From: an uncultured Psychrobacillus sp.
GTDB taxonomy: Bacteria; Bacillota; Bacilli; Bacillales_A; Planococcaceae
Length of the DNA stretch: 64,000 nucleotides
Assembly: GCA_934234185.1 (NCBI GenBank)
Contig: CAKQHO010000003.1
Location: 1 to 64,000, forward strand
Direction: 5' to 3'
In this document: positions 34,824-43,274 of the stretch, one piece after another
Position numbering within the stretch: position 1 is the stretch's first letter
Layout of the letters: the number at the start of each line of letters is the position of its first letter
Notes under the pieces: generated by a model
Told to the model about the DNA's origin: nothing
Database searches by the model: none
What the model saw: only the letters and a program-made list of their open reading frames with translations
Position numbers and translations under genes: made by a program

Positions 34824-35318
34824 ATGAACAAAAAAAAGAAATATAAGCTAATCGAGACGTACCTTATAGAAAATCAACAGGCACATTATCGATTTGCGTA
34901 TAGCTATGTAAAAGATAAAGAGCGAGCACTGGACATTATGCAGGAAAGTATTATCAAGGCACTTCGCTCCAGTGATTCTCTTGTACAAATTCAATATTTA
35001 AAGACTTGGTTTTATCGAATATTAATTAACACTTCATTGGACTTTATTCAGAAGGATAAAAAAATTATTTATGTAGAGGATAAAACACTAGATTATCACC
35101 TTCCTGTTCAAGAGGACGAATTACGAGATATTGATTTGTACGAAGCAATCGATCAATTGTCTGGTCCAGATAAAACCATTATTATTCTTAGATACTTTGA
35201 AGATTTGAAGATAGACGACATCGCGCAGCTATTAGGTGAAAATAAAAACACAGTAAGATCTAGGCTCTACGCTACGTTGAAAAAGCTTAGAGCACTTTTG
35301 GAAGAGGTGGGACAATGA
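34824..35318 (+). CDS. sigV: ECF RNA polymerase sigma factor (SigV-like)
   Basis: A 164-residue ECF sigma factor. Region 2 includes HYRFAYSYVKDKERALDIMQE and YLKTWFYRILIN; region 4 includes the helix-turn-helix IDDIAQLLGENKNTVRSRLYATLKKL. Length and neighbour match B. subtilis SigV, the sigma factor activated by lysozyme. The ATG at 34824 has AAAGGAG upstream; the longer frame from 34788 would begin in the predicted -10 box. Its stop overlaps the anti-sigma gene start in ATGA. The sigV name rests on the RsiV-like partner and is an inference. Confidence 0.82.
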   Translation: MNKKKKYKLIETYLIENQQAHYRFAYSYVKDKERALDIMQESIIKALRSSDSLVQIQYLKTWFYRILINTSLDFIQKDKKIIYVEDKTLDYHLPVQEDELRDIDLYEAIDQLSGPDKTIIILRYFEDLKIDDIAQLLGENKNTVRSRLYATLKKLRALLEEVGQ

Positions 35319-36181
35319 GTAATCTGGAGAAAGCAAAACAAAAATATAATGAAATAGATATTCCGCAGGACCTTGATGCTACAGTACGTAATTCTATCCA
35401 AAGTGGCAGAGGGAAGCATAAACTAAGCAAACATCATATAAAGCAATGGGGAATTGCAGTAGCAGCTGCAGTAGCGTTATTTGTAGGGAGTGTGAATATA
35501 AGCCCTACTTTTGCTAAAACATTAGCAGCTGTGCCAGCTCTACAATCTATTATTGAAGTTATAACCGTCCAAGATCTTGATTTGGAAAAAGATAGCTCAA
35601 GTATACATTTAAATACTCCAAGCATTTCTGGATTAGAAAACAAAGAGTTAGAGGAAGCACTAAATACTAAATACCTAGCTGAAAACAAAGCTCTATACGA
35701 AAAATTTATAGAGGAAACAGGTACTGATTCACTAGGTAATGTAAATATCGCTACTGATTATGAAATAGTGACCAATACTGACGATATACTTTCCATTACT
35801 CGTTATGAGTCAGTTGCATATGGTTCTTCCTTTCTGTCTATGAGAACGGATAATATTGATAAGAAAAATGAAGTGCTGATAACATTGCCAAGTCTCTTTA
35901 AAGATGACTCATATATAGAGACCATTTCTACTTATCTAATAGAAGAAATGAGAAAGCAAATGGAAAAGGATAACAGTATTGTTTACTGGATTGCGAGTGA
36001 GGAAGAACCTGGCTTCGAGCAAATCAGACCAGATCAAAACTTTTCAATTACAGAAGATCATAAGTTGACGATATCCTTTGATAAATACGAAATTGCTCCT
36101 GGTGCAAGTGGAGCGATAACCTTTGAAATACCTACAGAGATTATAAAAGAAGAACTTGTAAGCAATTACTATATAAAATAA
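35315..36181 (+). CDS. rsiV: RsiV-like anti-sigma factor (DUF4179/DUF3298)
   Basis: A membrane-anchored anti-sigma factor of 288 residues. A short cytosolic part (residues 1-45) is followed by one helix (QWGIAVAAAVALFVGSVNI), then an extracytoplasmic domain with the DUF4179-type PTFAKTLAAVPALQSI and a C-terminal DUF3298 domain (ITLPSLFKDDSYIE and later FDKYEIAPGASGAITFEIP). In B. subtilis RsiV the latter binds lysozyme, which triggers cleavage and frees SigV. It is translationally coupled to the sigma gene. The oatA gene that follows in B. subtilis is absent here. Confidence 0.83.
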   Translation: MSNLEKAKQKYNEIDIPQDLDATVRNSIQSGRGKHKLSKHHIKQWGIAVAAAVALFVGSVNISPTFAKTLAAVPALQSIIEVITVQDLDLEKDSSSIHLNTPSISGLENKELEEALNTKYLAENKALYEKFIEETGTDSLGNVNIATDYEIVTNTDDILSITRYESVAYGSSFLSMRTDNIDKKNEVLITLPSLFKDDSYIETISTYLIEEMRKQMEKDNSIVYWIASEEEPGFEQIRPDQNFSITEDHKLTISFDKYEIAPGASGAITFEIPTEIIKEELVSNYYIK

Positions 36182-36207
36182 ACATCAGATATTTCTCTTG
36201 AAACACA

Positions 36208-36248
36208 AAAACAGGTGAGGGCAACTAAACATTCCCTTCACCTGTTTT
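36208..36248. terminator. bidirectional terminator between rsiV and the PCYCGC gene
   Basis: Fourteen-base arms AAAACAGGTGAGGG and a matching complement with one mismatch; T-runs on both strands. Confidence 0.85.
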
Positions 36249-36253
36249 AATTT

Positions 36254-36751
36254 TTATGATGGCATTGGTGTCTCTGTAGGCTGTGCATAACCCTCTTTGT
36301 ATGTTTCATCAATCACTTGTCTGATTTCAAGCAATGACTTACCTTCCTGCACCATTTTTATGGAAGTGATAGCAGTTTCTAAGCAGGCTGCACAACGGGT
36401 TCCGTGGTCATCCCAAACAACTTCTCCATTTTCCTTTATCTCGGATACGAAGCAATTGAAGTTGTTTAAATGCCCAGCATTCTCACCACAGCCGCAATAG
36501 CATGGCATCCATTTTAATACATCATGAGCCTTGGCAGCTGCTTGATAAACAAGCCTCATATCATCAGACTGAGTTTCTAGAAAAGAAGGGAGCACCTCTG
36601 TTGAGGCAGTCACCTCTTGAATATCACCATTCGCCAAATGATCAACATGCCCAACATCATGGTCATGATGTTCTTCGTCATTTTCCCCCTGTTGACTACA
36701 AGCGGCCAAAACCAAGCAAATACTAAAAAGTAAAAATAATATTTTTCTCAT
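36254..36751 (-). CDS. PCYCGC-motif lipoprotein
   Basis: A secreted lipoprotein of 165 residues with lipobox LAAC (Cys18). A His-rich segment follows (HHDHDVGHVDH, residues 28-38). The core has MPCYCGCGENAGH, a further Cys in NNFNCF, and GTRCAACLETA, seven cysteines in all, which suits metal or redox-cofactor binding outside the membrane. The motif is that of the PCYCGC domain family, whose function is unknown. The gene starts one base after the fumC stop codon, so it is probably translated from the same message. Confidence 0.8.
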   Translation of the reverse strand: MRKILFLLFSICLVLAACSQQGENDEEHHDHDVGHVDHLANGDIQEVTASTEVLPSFLETQSDDMRLVYQAAAKAHDVLKWMPCYCGCGENAGHLNNFNCFVSEIKENGEVVWDDHGTRCAACLETAITSIKMVQEGKSLLEIRQVIDETYKEGYAQPTETPMPS

Positions 36752-36752
36752 G

Positions 36753-38129
36753 TTAGATCATTTTTTCTGGACGAACTATTTCATCAAACTTTTCAGGAGT
36801 TAATAATTCTAAGGCTACTGCCGCTTCCTTAAGCGTAGTTCCGTTTTTATGAGCATGCTTGGCGATTTTTGCTGCATTTTCATAGCCAATGTACGGATTT
36901 AATGCCGTTACTAACATCAAGGAATTATTTACGTGATGTTCAATCTGTGCATGATTTGGTTCTATTCCCACAGCGCAATTATTATTGAAGCTAATGATAG
37001 CGTCGCTCAACAATCTTACGGATTGAAGGAAATTATGGATAATGACAGGCTTAAACACATTTAGCTGATAGTTTCCTTGACTTGCTGCAAAGCCTATTGT
37101 TGTGTCATTTCCTAAAACCTGAGCCACTACCATTGTCATTGCCTCGCTTTGGGTAGGATTAACCTTTCCAGGCATAATAGAGCTTCCAGGCTCATTTTCT
37201 GGAATGATTAATTCCCCAATTCCTGAACGAGGACCACTTGCTAGTAAGCGAACATCATTGGCAATTTTCATCAAGTCTGCCGCTAGACCTTTAATTGCTC
37301 CGTGAACATACACAACATCGTCATAGCTAGTAAGTGCATGGAATTTATTTTTAGCAGAGGTAAACTCAATATCAAGCGCTTTCGAAATTTCCGCAGCAAC
37401 TAAGTCTCCAAATCCTTTCGGAGCATTTAACCCTGTACCTACTGCCGTACCTCCCACCGCTAGCTCCTTCATATCTTCTAAGCTTTGTGCAATCATTTTA
37501 GAAGATTTTTCGAGCATTCTATGCCAACCACTAAATTCTTGGCCGAGAGATAATGGGGTAGCATCCTGTAGATGAGTCCGACCAATTTTCACTATATCCA
37601 TAAATTGTTCTGATTTGTTACCTATTGTTTCCTTCAGCACTTCAATTGCGGGTAGCAATTCTTTTTGAACTGCGAGAACTCCCGCTATATGGAGAGCAGT
37701 AGGGAATGTATCATTAGAGCTTTGTGATTTGTTCACATCATCATTAGGATGTAAGCGTTCCTCACTGCCCTTTTCTTCTAATAATTGATTTCCGCGATTT
37801 GCAATCACTTCATTTACATTCATATTTGATTGAGTGCCACTTCCTGTTTGCCAAACAACTAACGGAAAATGATCATCAAGCTTGCCAGCTAAAATTTCAT
37901 CTGCTGCTTGAGAGATGGCATCACGCTTTGCTTCAGATAGGTTACCAAGAGAATGACTAACTATTGCTGCTGATTTTTTTAAGAGTGCCAGTCCATGAAC
38001 AACACCTATAGGCATTTTTTCAGTACCTATTTTAAAGTTTTGTTTTGACCTTTGTGTTTGCGCTCCCCAAAGACGATCTTGTGGAACTTTTATTTCTCCC
38101 ATTGAATCTCGCTCAATACGATAAGACAT
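36753..38129 (-). CDS. fumC: class II fumarate hydratase
   Basis: A TCA-cycle enzyme of 458 residues that interconverts fumarate and malate. The superfamily signature GSSIMPGKVNPTQSE is near residue 318, and TGSGTQSNMNVNEVIANR near residue 98 and the KIGRTHLQDATPLSLGQE region complete the active site. It is the citG-type enzyme of Bacillales. The ATG at 38129 follows AAAGGAGCGAGG. It shares a transcript with the PCYCGC lipoprotein gene and possibly the HD-GYP gene, 16 bases upstream. Confidence 0.95.
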   Translation of the reverse strand: MSYRIERDSMGEIKVPQDRLWGAQTQRSKQNFKIGTEKMPIGVVHGLALLKKSAAIVSHSLGNLSEAKRDAISQAADEILAGKLDDHFPLVVWQTGSGTQSNMNVNEVIANRGNQLLEEKGSEERLHPNDDVNKSQSSNDTFPTALHIAGVLAVQKELLPAIEVLKETIGNKSEQFMDIVKIGRTHLQDATPLSLGQEFSGWHRMLEKSSKMIAQSLEDMKELAVGGTAVGTGLNAPKGFGDLVAAEISKALDIEFTSAKNKFHALTSYDDVVYVHGAIKGLAADLMKIANDVRLLASGPRSGIGELIIPENEPGSSIMPGKVNPTQSEAMTMVVAQVLGNDTTIGFAASQGNYQLNVFKPVIIHNFLQSVRLLSDAIISFNNNCAVGIEPNHAQIEHHVNNSLMLVTALNPYIGYENAAKIAKHAHKNGTTLKEAAVALELLTPEKFDEIVRPEKMI

Positions 38130-38145
38130 GCTTTCCTCGCTCCTT

Positions 38146-39078
38146 TTAGTACCAATGATTATTTTTTTCTTGAAGCATTAACAAAAACTCATCTAGAACT
38201 TCTGGATGGAATTGAGTCCCTCTTCCATCTTTCATTTCTTGAATTGCCTCTTCAAACGACATGGCACCTCGATAAATTCGATTTGTTGTCATTGCGTCAA
38301 AGGCATCGACAACAGAAATGATAGATGCTTCCAGAGAAATCTCCTCCCCCATTAGCCCATAAGGGTATCCCTTTCCATCATACCTTTCATGATGCTCTTC
38401 TACAATAAAAGCGGCTTCCCTTACTATTTCTAACTCATGATTTCTCATCATTTCTGCTCCAAGAGTCGTATGCATTTTAATAATCTTCCATTCATCCTCC
38501 GAAAGCTTCCCCACTTTGTTTAATATTTCTGGTGGGATAGCCAGCTTTCCAATGTCATGAAAATAAGCTCCTGTACTTAGCCTAGCTACTCCCTTGCCCT
38601 TCGGGTGAATCCTTTTCCAAAGCTCTGTTGAATAATCTCTTATTCTAGCGCAATGGTGATATGTATAGCCATCTACTTCTTGAATTTTTTGGGCATCACG
38701 ATGAATTATTCTTCGCTCCTCAAAGTTAGCTTCGAAAAAAGTTGAAGACATCTCTAGTAAAATTTCTACCTCCTCTTTTGCAAAGCAAGTAAGTAAAAAA
38801 GGATAATCTTTAGCGTTTAGCACATCACCACGCCTGAAAATGGAAACCCTCCCTTCCCATCTAACCTCTAGCTCTCCAGCTAAAATAGTATAAGTTTCCA
38901 AGTAATTAAATCGATTAGGAGAGTATATCCAAGAAGTGCTGTTAGGAAGCAATGAATATAGAGCGTACGCAATTTGAGGGGACTTACCGAGATAAGTAGT
39001 AACTGTTTGATCACTAATCACTTTAAGGAGACTACAATTATTTTTAATATCTTGAATCTGTTTTGTGGTTAGTAACAT
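38146..39078 (-). CDS. HD-GYP domain protein, probable cyclic-di-GMP phosphodiesterase
   Basis: About 310 residues. The N-terminal 140 residues form a beta-rich sensor-like domain (LAGELEVRWEGRVSIFRRGDVL), perhaps cupin- or cNMP-like. The C-terminal domain is HD-GYP: YFHDIGKLAIP, then EEHHERYDGKGYPYGL and VDAFDAMTTNR. Such domains hydrolyse cyclic di-GMP or related dinucleotides. The start is the ATG at 39078, behind TGGAGG; the long upstream frame has no ribosome binding site. It ends 16 bases before fumC on the same strand and starts after the floT terminator. Confidence 0.83.
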   Translation of the reverse strand: MLLTTKQIQDIKNNCSLLKVISDQTVTTYLGKSPQIAYALYSLLPNSTSWIYSPNRFNYLETYTILAGELEVRWEGRVSIFRRGDVLNAKDYPFLLTCFAKEEVEILLEMSSTFFEANFEERRIIHRDAQKIQEVDGYTYHHCARIRDYSTELWKRIHPKGKGVARLSTGAYFHDIGKLAIPPEILNKVGKLSEDEWKIIKMHTTLGAEMMRNHELEIVREAAFIVEEHHERYDGKGYPYGLMGEEISLEASIISVVDAFDAMTTNRIYRGAMSFEEAIQEMKDGRGTQFHPEVLDEFLLMLQEKNNHWY

Positions 39079-39160
39079 TTTTCCTCCAAAAAAATACATA
39101 ATTCGACAATATATTCTTTCATTATACCTCCATTTATTACTAAATGAAATATACCCATAG

Positions 39161-39198
39161 AAAAAGATGGTGCCACAGGAATAGTGGACCATCTTTTT
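39161..39198 (-). terminator. intrinsic terminator of the yuaF-floT operon
   Basis: Eleven-base arms AAAAAGATGGT and ACCATCTTTTT with an inner CCAC/GTGG pair. Confidence 0.85.
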
Positions 39199-39204
39199 AC
39201 TTGC

Positions 39205-40740
39205 TTAAGTTAACTGTACTTCTTTTTCTTCTTTTTCTTCATTTGATTTTTTCACTTCATTAGTTAGCTGTTCAATACTAGGACGAATAGAAGACTTTCC
39301 AGCATAGCTCTCTAACAAATCTTTTACATCAATTCCTGAAGAGGCTTTTAATGTTTCCTGCAGTGTAGACATTAAGTTAGTCGCATAAGATGTAACCTTA
39401 TTAGCTCCTCCACCTTCCCCGCTTCCCGTATCTACTACAGTAATTTTATCGATATTGGATAGTGGGCTTGCTACCTGTTTTGCGTATTCTGGAAGCATAT
39501 TGATCACCATGTCCATTACAGCAGCCTGACCGTAGAGTTCGAATGCCTCTGCTATTTTACGTTTTGCTTCAGCCTCCGCAAGTCCTTTTAATCTGATTAC
39601 ATCCGCTTCAGACTCCCCTTGCGCACGTTGAGCATCGGCTTTTGCGATACCATCCCAACGTACTTTTTCCGCATCGGCTTTTGCTTTTGCTTCTATACGA
39701 TATTTTTCCGCATCTGCTTCTGCAATTTCTCTTGTTTTAGCCGCAGCTGCACTTTGCTCAATTGCATAACGATCTGCATCCGCCTTTTTCTTCACTTCAG
39801 AGTCGTACTGCTTTTCACGACGGAGGATCTCTTTTTCTTCTAGTTCAATTTGTTTCTGTCTTTCAATAATTTGGATTTGCATCTCTTGCTCAGTAACCTC
39901 TTGTTTAGCTCGCGCAGTTTCTAATTCATAAGCTTGGTCAGCTCTAGCCTTAGCCATGTCCTGCTCCCTACGATATTCAGCGACTTTCAGCTGATTATGC
40001 TTTTCAGCCTCTGCAATTTCTGTTGCTCTTTCAATCTCTGCCTTTTGCGCTTCTTTAGATGCCTCTGCACGCTTAATTCGCGTTTCTTTTTCTGCCTCAG
40101 CTGTAGCTATATCCGCATCTCTTTTTACCTGTGCAATACGTGGCTTTCCTAAAGAATCTAGATAACCGTTTTTATCTCGTACGTCTTTAATTGTAAAGGA
40201 CACAATGATTAGCCCCATTTTAGCAAGGTCCTGAGAAGCAACTCGCTGTACCTCTTGAGAAAATTTATCCCTGTTTTTATATATTTCCTCTACTGTCATC
40301 GAGCCTAAAATCGAACGTAAATGTCCCTCTAGGACTTCTTTTGCTTCGTTTTCTCTATCTTGCTTTGATTTCCCTAAGAATTGCTCAGCAGCTGTAGCGA
40401 TTTCAGGAATTGAACCGCCAATTTTAATAATCGCAGTACCATCTGCCATTACCGGTACCCCTTGCTCGGTGTAAACCTCTGGAGTCGTTACCTCTAGTTT
40501 ACTCGACAATAGGCTAAGTGGCTCTGATTGCTGAAAAACAGGAAGTACAAATGTTCCTCCTCCACGAATAATTTTTATACGATTACCGGAATCATCTGTA
40601 TGAACATTCTTAGATCCTAAATAGCTTCCAGTTACAATCAAAGCCTCATCCGGTCCTACTGTTTTGTACTTTGTAACATAAACAATTAACAATACCGCTA
40701 AAACAAAAACCACTATCCCTATCGGAATTAAAAATTCCAT
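39205..40740 (-). CDS. floT: flotillin FloT (YuaG)
   Basis: A 511-residue flotillin that scaffolds functional membrane microdomains. One N-terminal membrane-anchoring segment (residues 5-24) is followed by the SPFH domain, with DEALIVTGSYLGSKN at its start, then a long coiled-coil rich in Ala/Glu/Lys repeats (residues 210-400), and a C-terminal segment ending in a charged tail. Length and neighbours match B. subtilis YuaG (509). It follows yuaF by 22 bases and is read from the SigW promoter at 41300-41325. The third gene of the B. subtilis operon, yuaI, is missing. Confidence 0.94.
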   Translation of the reverse strand: MEFLIPIGIVVFVLAVLLIVYVTKYKTVGPDEALIVTGSYLGSKNVHTDDSGNRIKIIRGGGTFVLPVFQQSEPLSLLSSKLEVTTPEVYTEQGVPVMADGTAIIKIGGSIPEIATAAEQFLGKSKQDRENEAKEVLEGHLRSILGSMTVEEIYKNRDKFSQEVQRVASQDLAKMGLIIVSFTIKDVRDKNGYLDSLGKPRIAQVKRDADIATAEAEKETRIKRAEASKEAQKAEIERATEIAEAEKHNQLKVAEYRREQDMAKARADQAYELETARAKQEVTEQEMQIQIIERQKQIELEEKEILRREKQYDSEVKKKADADRYAIEQSAAAAKTREIAEADAEKYRIEAKAKADAEKVRWDGIAKADAQRAQGESEADVIRLKGLAEAEAKRKIAEAFELYGQAAVMDMVINMLPEYAKQVASPLSNIDKITVVDTGSGEGGGANKVTSYATNLMSTLQETLKASSGIDVKDLLESYAGKSSIRPSIEQLTNEVKKSNEEKEEKEVQLT

Positions 40741-40762
40741 TTTTCTTTTCCCCCTTTTAATT

Positions 40763-41266
40763 TTATAAAGGCATATACTCTTTTACTAAGAATGTACCTT
40801 CTCTAACCTCAATGATTAAGACTTGCTTATCGTAATCAATTTCCTCATTATCATAGCCTGCTGCTCTCTTAGAAATAATGCCATTAACTGTTTCGATTAC
40901 TATCTCTCCAAAGCCATCTGAAGGAATAGGAACGATTACTCTACCTATTTGACCAAGTAAATCTTTATCAGAATATGCTGTGGAAACTTCAGCTGATGAC
41001 AATGGAACAAGAACAAAGAAATAAAGTAAAAACGTAAACAAAATTGATATTAATACGGATACAATTACTACCATCTGATTTGACCATTCGGTCAAGTTGA
41101 CTAAGATAAATCCTGCCGCGCATATGAACAGTAGAAAAGAAAGTATTGTAGTAGGATTAAATACACCATCCAAACCATCTGCAAAATCTGCAAATAACAC
41201 ATATAAAATAGTTATAATTCCAATAGCCACTAATCCGTATAAAAAAATTTGTTCGATTCTTCTCAC
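40763..41266 (-). CDS. yuaF: NfeD-like membrane protein YuaF
   Basis: A 167-residue protein with several N-terminal membrane helices (about residues 8-28, 38-58 and 65-90) and a C-terminal OB-fold domain (GQIGRVIVPIPSDGFGEIVIE onwards) of the NfeD family. NfeD proteins are encoded with flotillins and are thought to assist them. The start is uncertain: GTG at 41266 fits the frame, but the AAAGGAG ribosome binding site overlaps it, and no ATG, GTG or TTG lies at proper distance downstream. An AUC eight bases after AAAGGAG is the only well-spaced codon. Confidence 0.85.
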   Translation of the reverse strand: MRRIEQIFLYGLVAIGIITILYVLFADFADGLDGVFNPTTILSFLLFICAAGFILVNLTEWSNQMVVIVSVLISILFTFLLYFFVLVPLSSAEVSTAYSDKDLLGQIGRVIVPIPSDGFGEIVIETVNGIISKRAAGYDNEEIDYDKQVLIIEVREGTFLVKEYMPL

Positions 41267-41299
41267 TCCTTTTCCATGTATCGCTTCTTATAATAGGAA

Positions 41300-41325
41300 T
41301 ACGAGAGGAAAATGAAAAAGTTTCA
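41300..41325 (-). promoter_or_regulatory. SigW promoter of yuaF-floT
   Basis: TGAAAC (41320-41325) and CGTA (41300-41303) with exactly 16 bases between them on the minus strand, the SigW consensus. B. subtilis yuaF-floT is a known SigW unit. Confidence 0.88.
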
Positions 41326-41528
41326 ACTATTTATTAAAAATTTCAAAAAGTGGGTATAGTATGTAAATAAATAAATGTTACAGAAATTTGTCAAATCTTT
41401 GGAAGCAAATATTACAAGAATGTAAATTTAGTTAGTTTCCAGTAAAAAATGTGGTCTTTTTGTTATTTTATTTGGTATGCTATGTGAGGGAAAATTATCG
41501 CAATATATATTAAGTCCAGGAGGCTTTT

Positions 41529-42149
41529 ATGATTAGTTCAAGAAAACCAGATCCTTTTTTCTTATCACTGTTAAAAATCGCTGAAAATGTTCGCGAAAGT
41601 GCACATTATGCAGACGATTTCCGTATTAACACTGTATCAGATTTAAAGGAAATCAGCTTACATATGAAAAATTACGAAACGGCTGGAGATACTTTAATTC
41701 ACGAGTTAATCGTAATGTTAAACAAATCCTTTATGACTCCTATTGAGCGTGAGGATATTTTGGAGCTAGCCAATCGTATGGATGATATCTTAGATGGTAT
41801 CGATAACTTTACAGCTCACCTAGAAATGTTCTCTTTAATAGAGATTGATGATTCTATGCGTACCTTCTTAGGCTATATTGTAAAAAGTACAGATGAGATA
41901 GTGAAGGCTATGCAACTTTTATCGCAGAAAAAACTTTTGAAAATGAGAGATCATTCTATTCTCATTAAGGATTACGAGCGAAAATGTGATGATGTATTAC
42001 GCTCCTCCATTAAACAACTATTTTTGAATGAAAAGAATCCTATTCGCATTATTCAATTTAAAGATATATACGAACAACTGGAAGATATCGCAGATTATTG
42101 TCAAAACGTAGCTAATACGCTGGAAACAATTATTATGCGTAACGCTTAG
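41529..42149 (+). CDS. DUF47/PhoU-like phosphate transport regulator (YkaA-like)
   Basis: A helical protein of 206 residues of the DUF47 (TIGR00153, PhoU-like) family. It shows the pattern LANRMDDILDGIDN and later YEQLEDIADYCQNVANTLE, both metal-binding E/DxxxD repeats of PhoU-like folds. Such proteins are encoded next to Pit transporters and are believed to control them. The ATG follows AGGAGG. It is ten bases upstream of the Pit gene in what is clearly one operon. Length equals B. subtilis YkaA. Confidence 0.9.
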   Translation: MISSRKPDPFFLSLLKIAENVRESAHYADDFRINTVSDLKEISLHMKNYETAGDTLIHELIVMLNKSFMTPIEREDILELANRMDDILDGIDNFTAHLEMFSLIEIDDSMRTFLGYIVKSTDEIVKAMQLLSQKKLLKMRDHSILIKDYERKCDDVLRSSIKQLFLNEKNPIRIIQFKDIYEQLEDIADYCQNVANTLETIIMRNA

Positions 42150-42159
42150 GGGTTATAGT

Positions 42160-43158
42160 ATGGAGACAATTTTTATATTAACAATTGCAGTAGTTGTATT
42201 TGCTCTTGCATTCGATTTTATCAATGGATTTCACGATACAGCAAATGCAATTGCAACATCAGTTTCTACTCGAGCATTAAAGCCACGTGTAGCTGTCTAT
42301 ATGGCGGCTATTATGAATTTTGTCGGAGCACTAACCTTTACTGGTGTTGCTAAAACAATTACAAAAGATATTGTAGACCCTTTTGCTTTAGAACAAGGCT
42401 CGTTAGTTATCCTTGCTGCCTTACTTTCTGCAATTATCTGGAACTTAGTTACATGGTATTATGGAATCCCATCAAGCTCCTCTCATGCGCTAATTGGTTC
42501 AATTGCAGGTGCAGCCATTTCAGCAGCTGGATTAGCAATATTAAACTACGAGGGCTTTATAAAGATTATTCAAGCATTGATTATTTCTCCGTTTCTTGCA
42601 TTAACTGTTGGATTTTTAATGATGACTTTATTTAAAGTTATTTTTAAAAACGGAAGCTTATATGGTACAAATAGAAGGTTTCGTTTATTTCAAATTGGTA
42701 CTGCCGCTTTACAGTCTTTTACTCACGGAACAAATGATGCTCAAAAAGCAATGGGAATTATTACAATGGCATTGATTGCTGCTGGTTGGCAGACAAATGA
42801 TGATATACAATTATGGGTTCGTATCGCCGCAGCTACTGCAATGGGTCTTGGGACTTCGATTGGTGGATACAAAATCATTAAAACTGTTGGTGGCAAAATC
42901 ATGAAAATTCGTCCTGTAAATGGGGCAGCTGCAGATTTATCTTCTGCAATGATTATATTCGGTGCTACTACTATTCATCTTCCTGTTTCTACTACACATG
43001 TTATTTCTTCTGCTATTATGGGGGTTGGAGCTGCACAACGTGTGAAAGGAGTAAAATGGGGAGTTGCTAAAAAAATTGTTCTGACATGGATCATCACTTT
43101 ACCTATCTCTGCAATTTTAGCGGCAATATTATTCCAACTATTACATCTTTTCTTTTAA
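42160..43158 (+). CDS. pit: low-affinity inorganic phosphate transporter (Pit family)
   Basis: A 332-residue membrane transporter with about ten helices that imports phosphate as a metal complex with protons. Both Pit repeats are visible: DFINGFHDTANAIATSVSTRAL at the N terminus and FTHGTNDAQKAMGIIT in the second half, and SSSHALIGSIAGAA and STTHVISSAIMG as the paired internal motifs. It follows the DUF47 gene directly and ends in a strong terminator. Confidence 0.93.
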   Translation: METIFILTIAVVVFALAFDFINGFHDTANAIATSVSTRALKPRVAVYMAAIMNFVGALTFTGVAKTITKDIVDPFALEQGSLVILAALLSAIIWNLVTWYYGIPSSSSHALIGSIAGAAISAAGLAILNYEGFIKIIQALIISPFLALTVGFLMMTLFKVIFKNGSLYGTNRRFRLFQIGTAALQSFTHGTNDAQKAMGIITMALIAAGWQTNDDIQLWVRIAAATAMGLGTSIGGYKIIKTVGGKIMKIRPVNGAAADLSSAMIIFGATTIHLPVSTTHVISSAIMGVGAAQRVKGVKWGVAKKIVLTWIITLPISAILAAILFQLLHLFF

Positions 43159-43246
43159 ATTCAGAGAAATAATACAGCCAGTGCACTGTTGGCCTGATCG
43201 ACAAGGCATGCAGCTAAATCATGACAAAGCTCATGGATTCTTTTTG

Positions 43247-43272
43247 AAACCTCGTTCGTTTGAACGAGGTTT
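43247..43272 (+). terminator. intrinsic terminator of the DUF47-pit operon
   Basis: Perfect eleven-base arms AAACCTCGTTC and GAACGAGGTTT with a four-base loop, then T on the plus strand. The convergent pentapeptide gene ends just beyond it. Confidence 0.88.
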
Positions 43273-43274
43273 TT

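Noticed and set aside
43159..43246. GC-richer stretch with AGTGCACT palindrome after pit
   Set aside because: It is short, lies in the 3' untranslated region before a strong terminator, and has no sign of an attachment site or mobile element.
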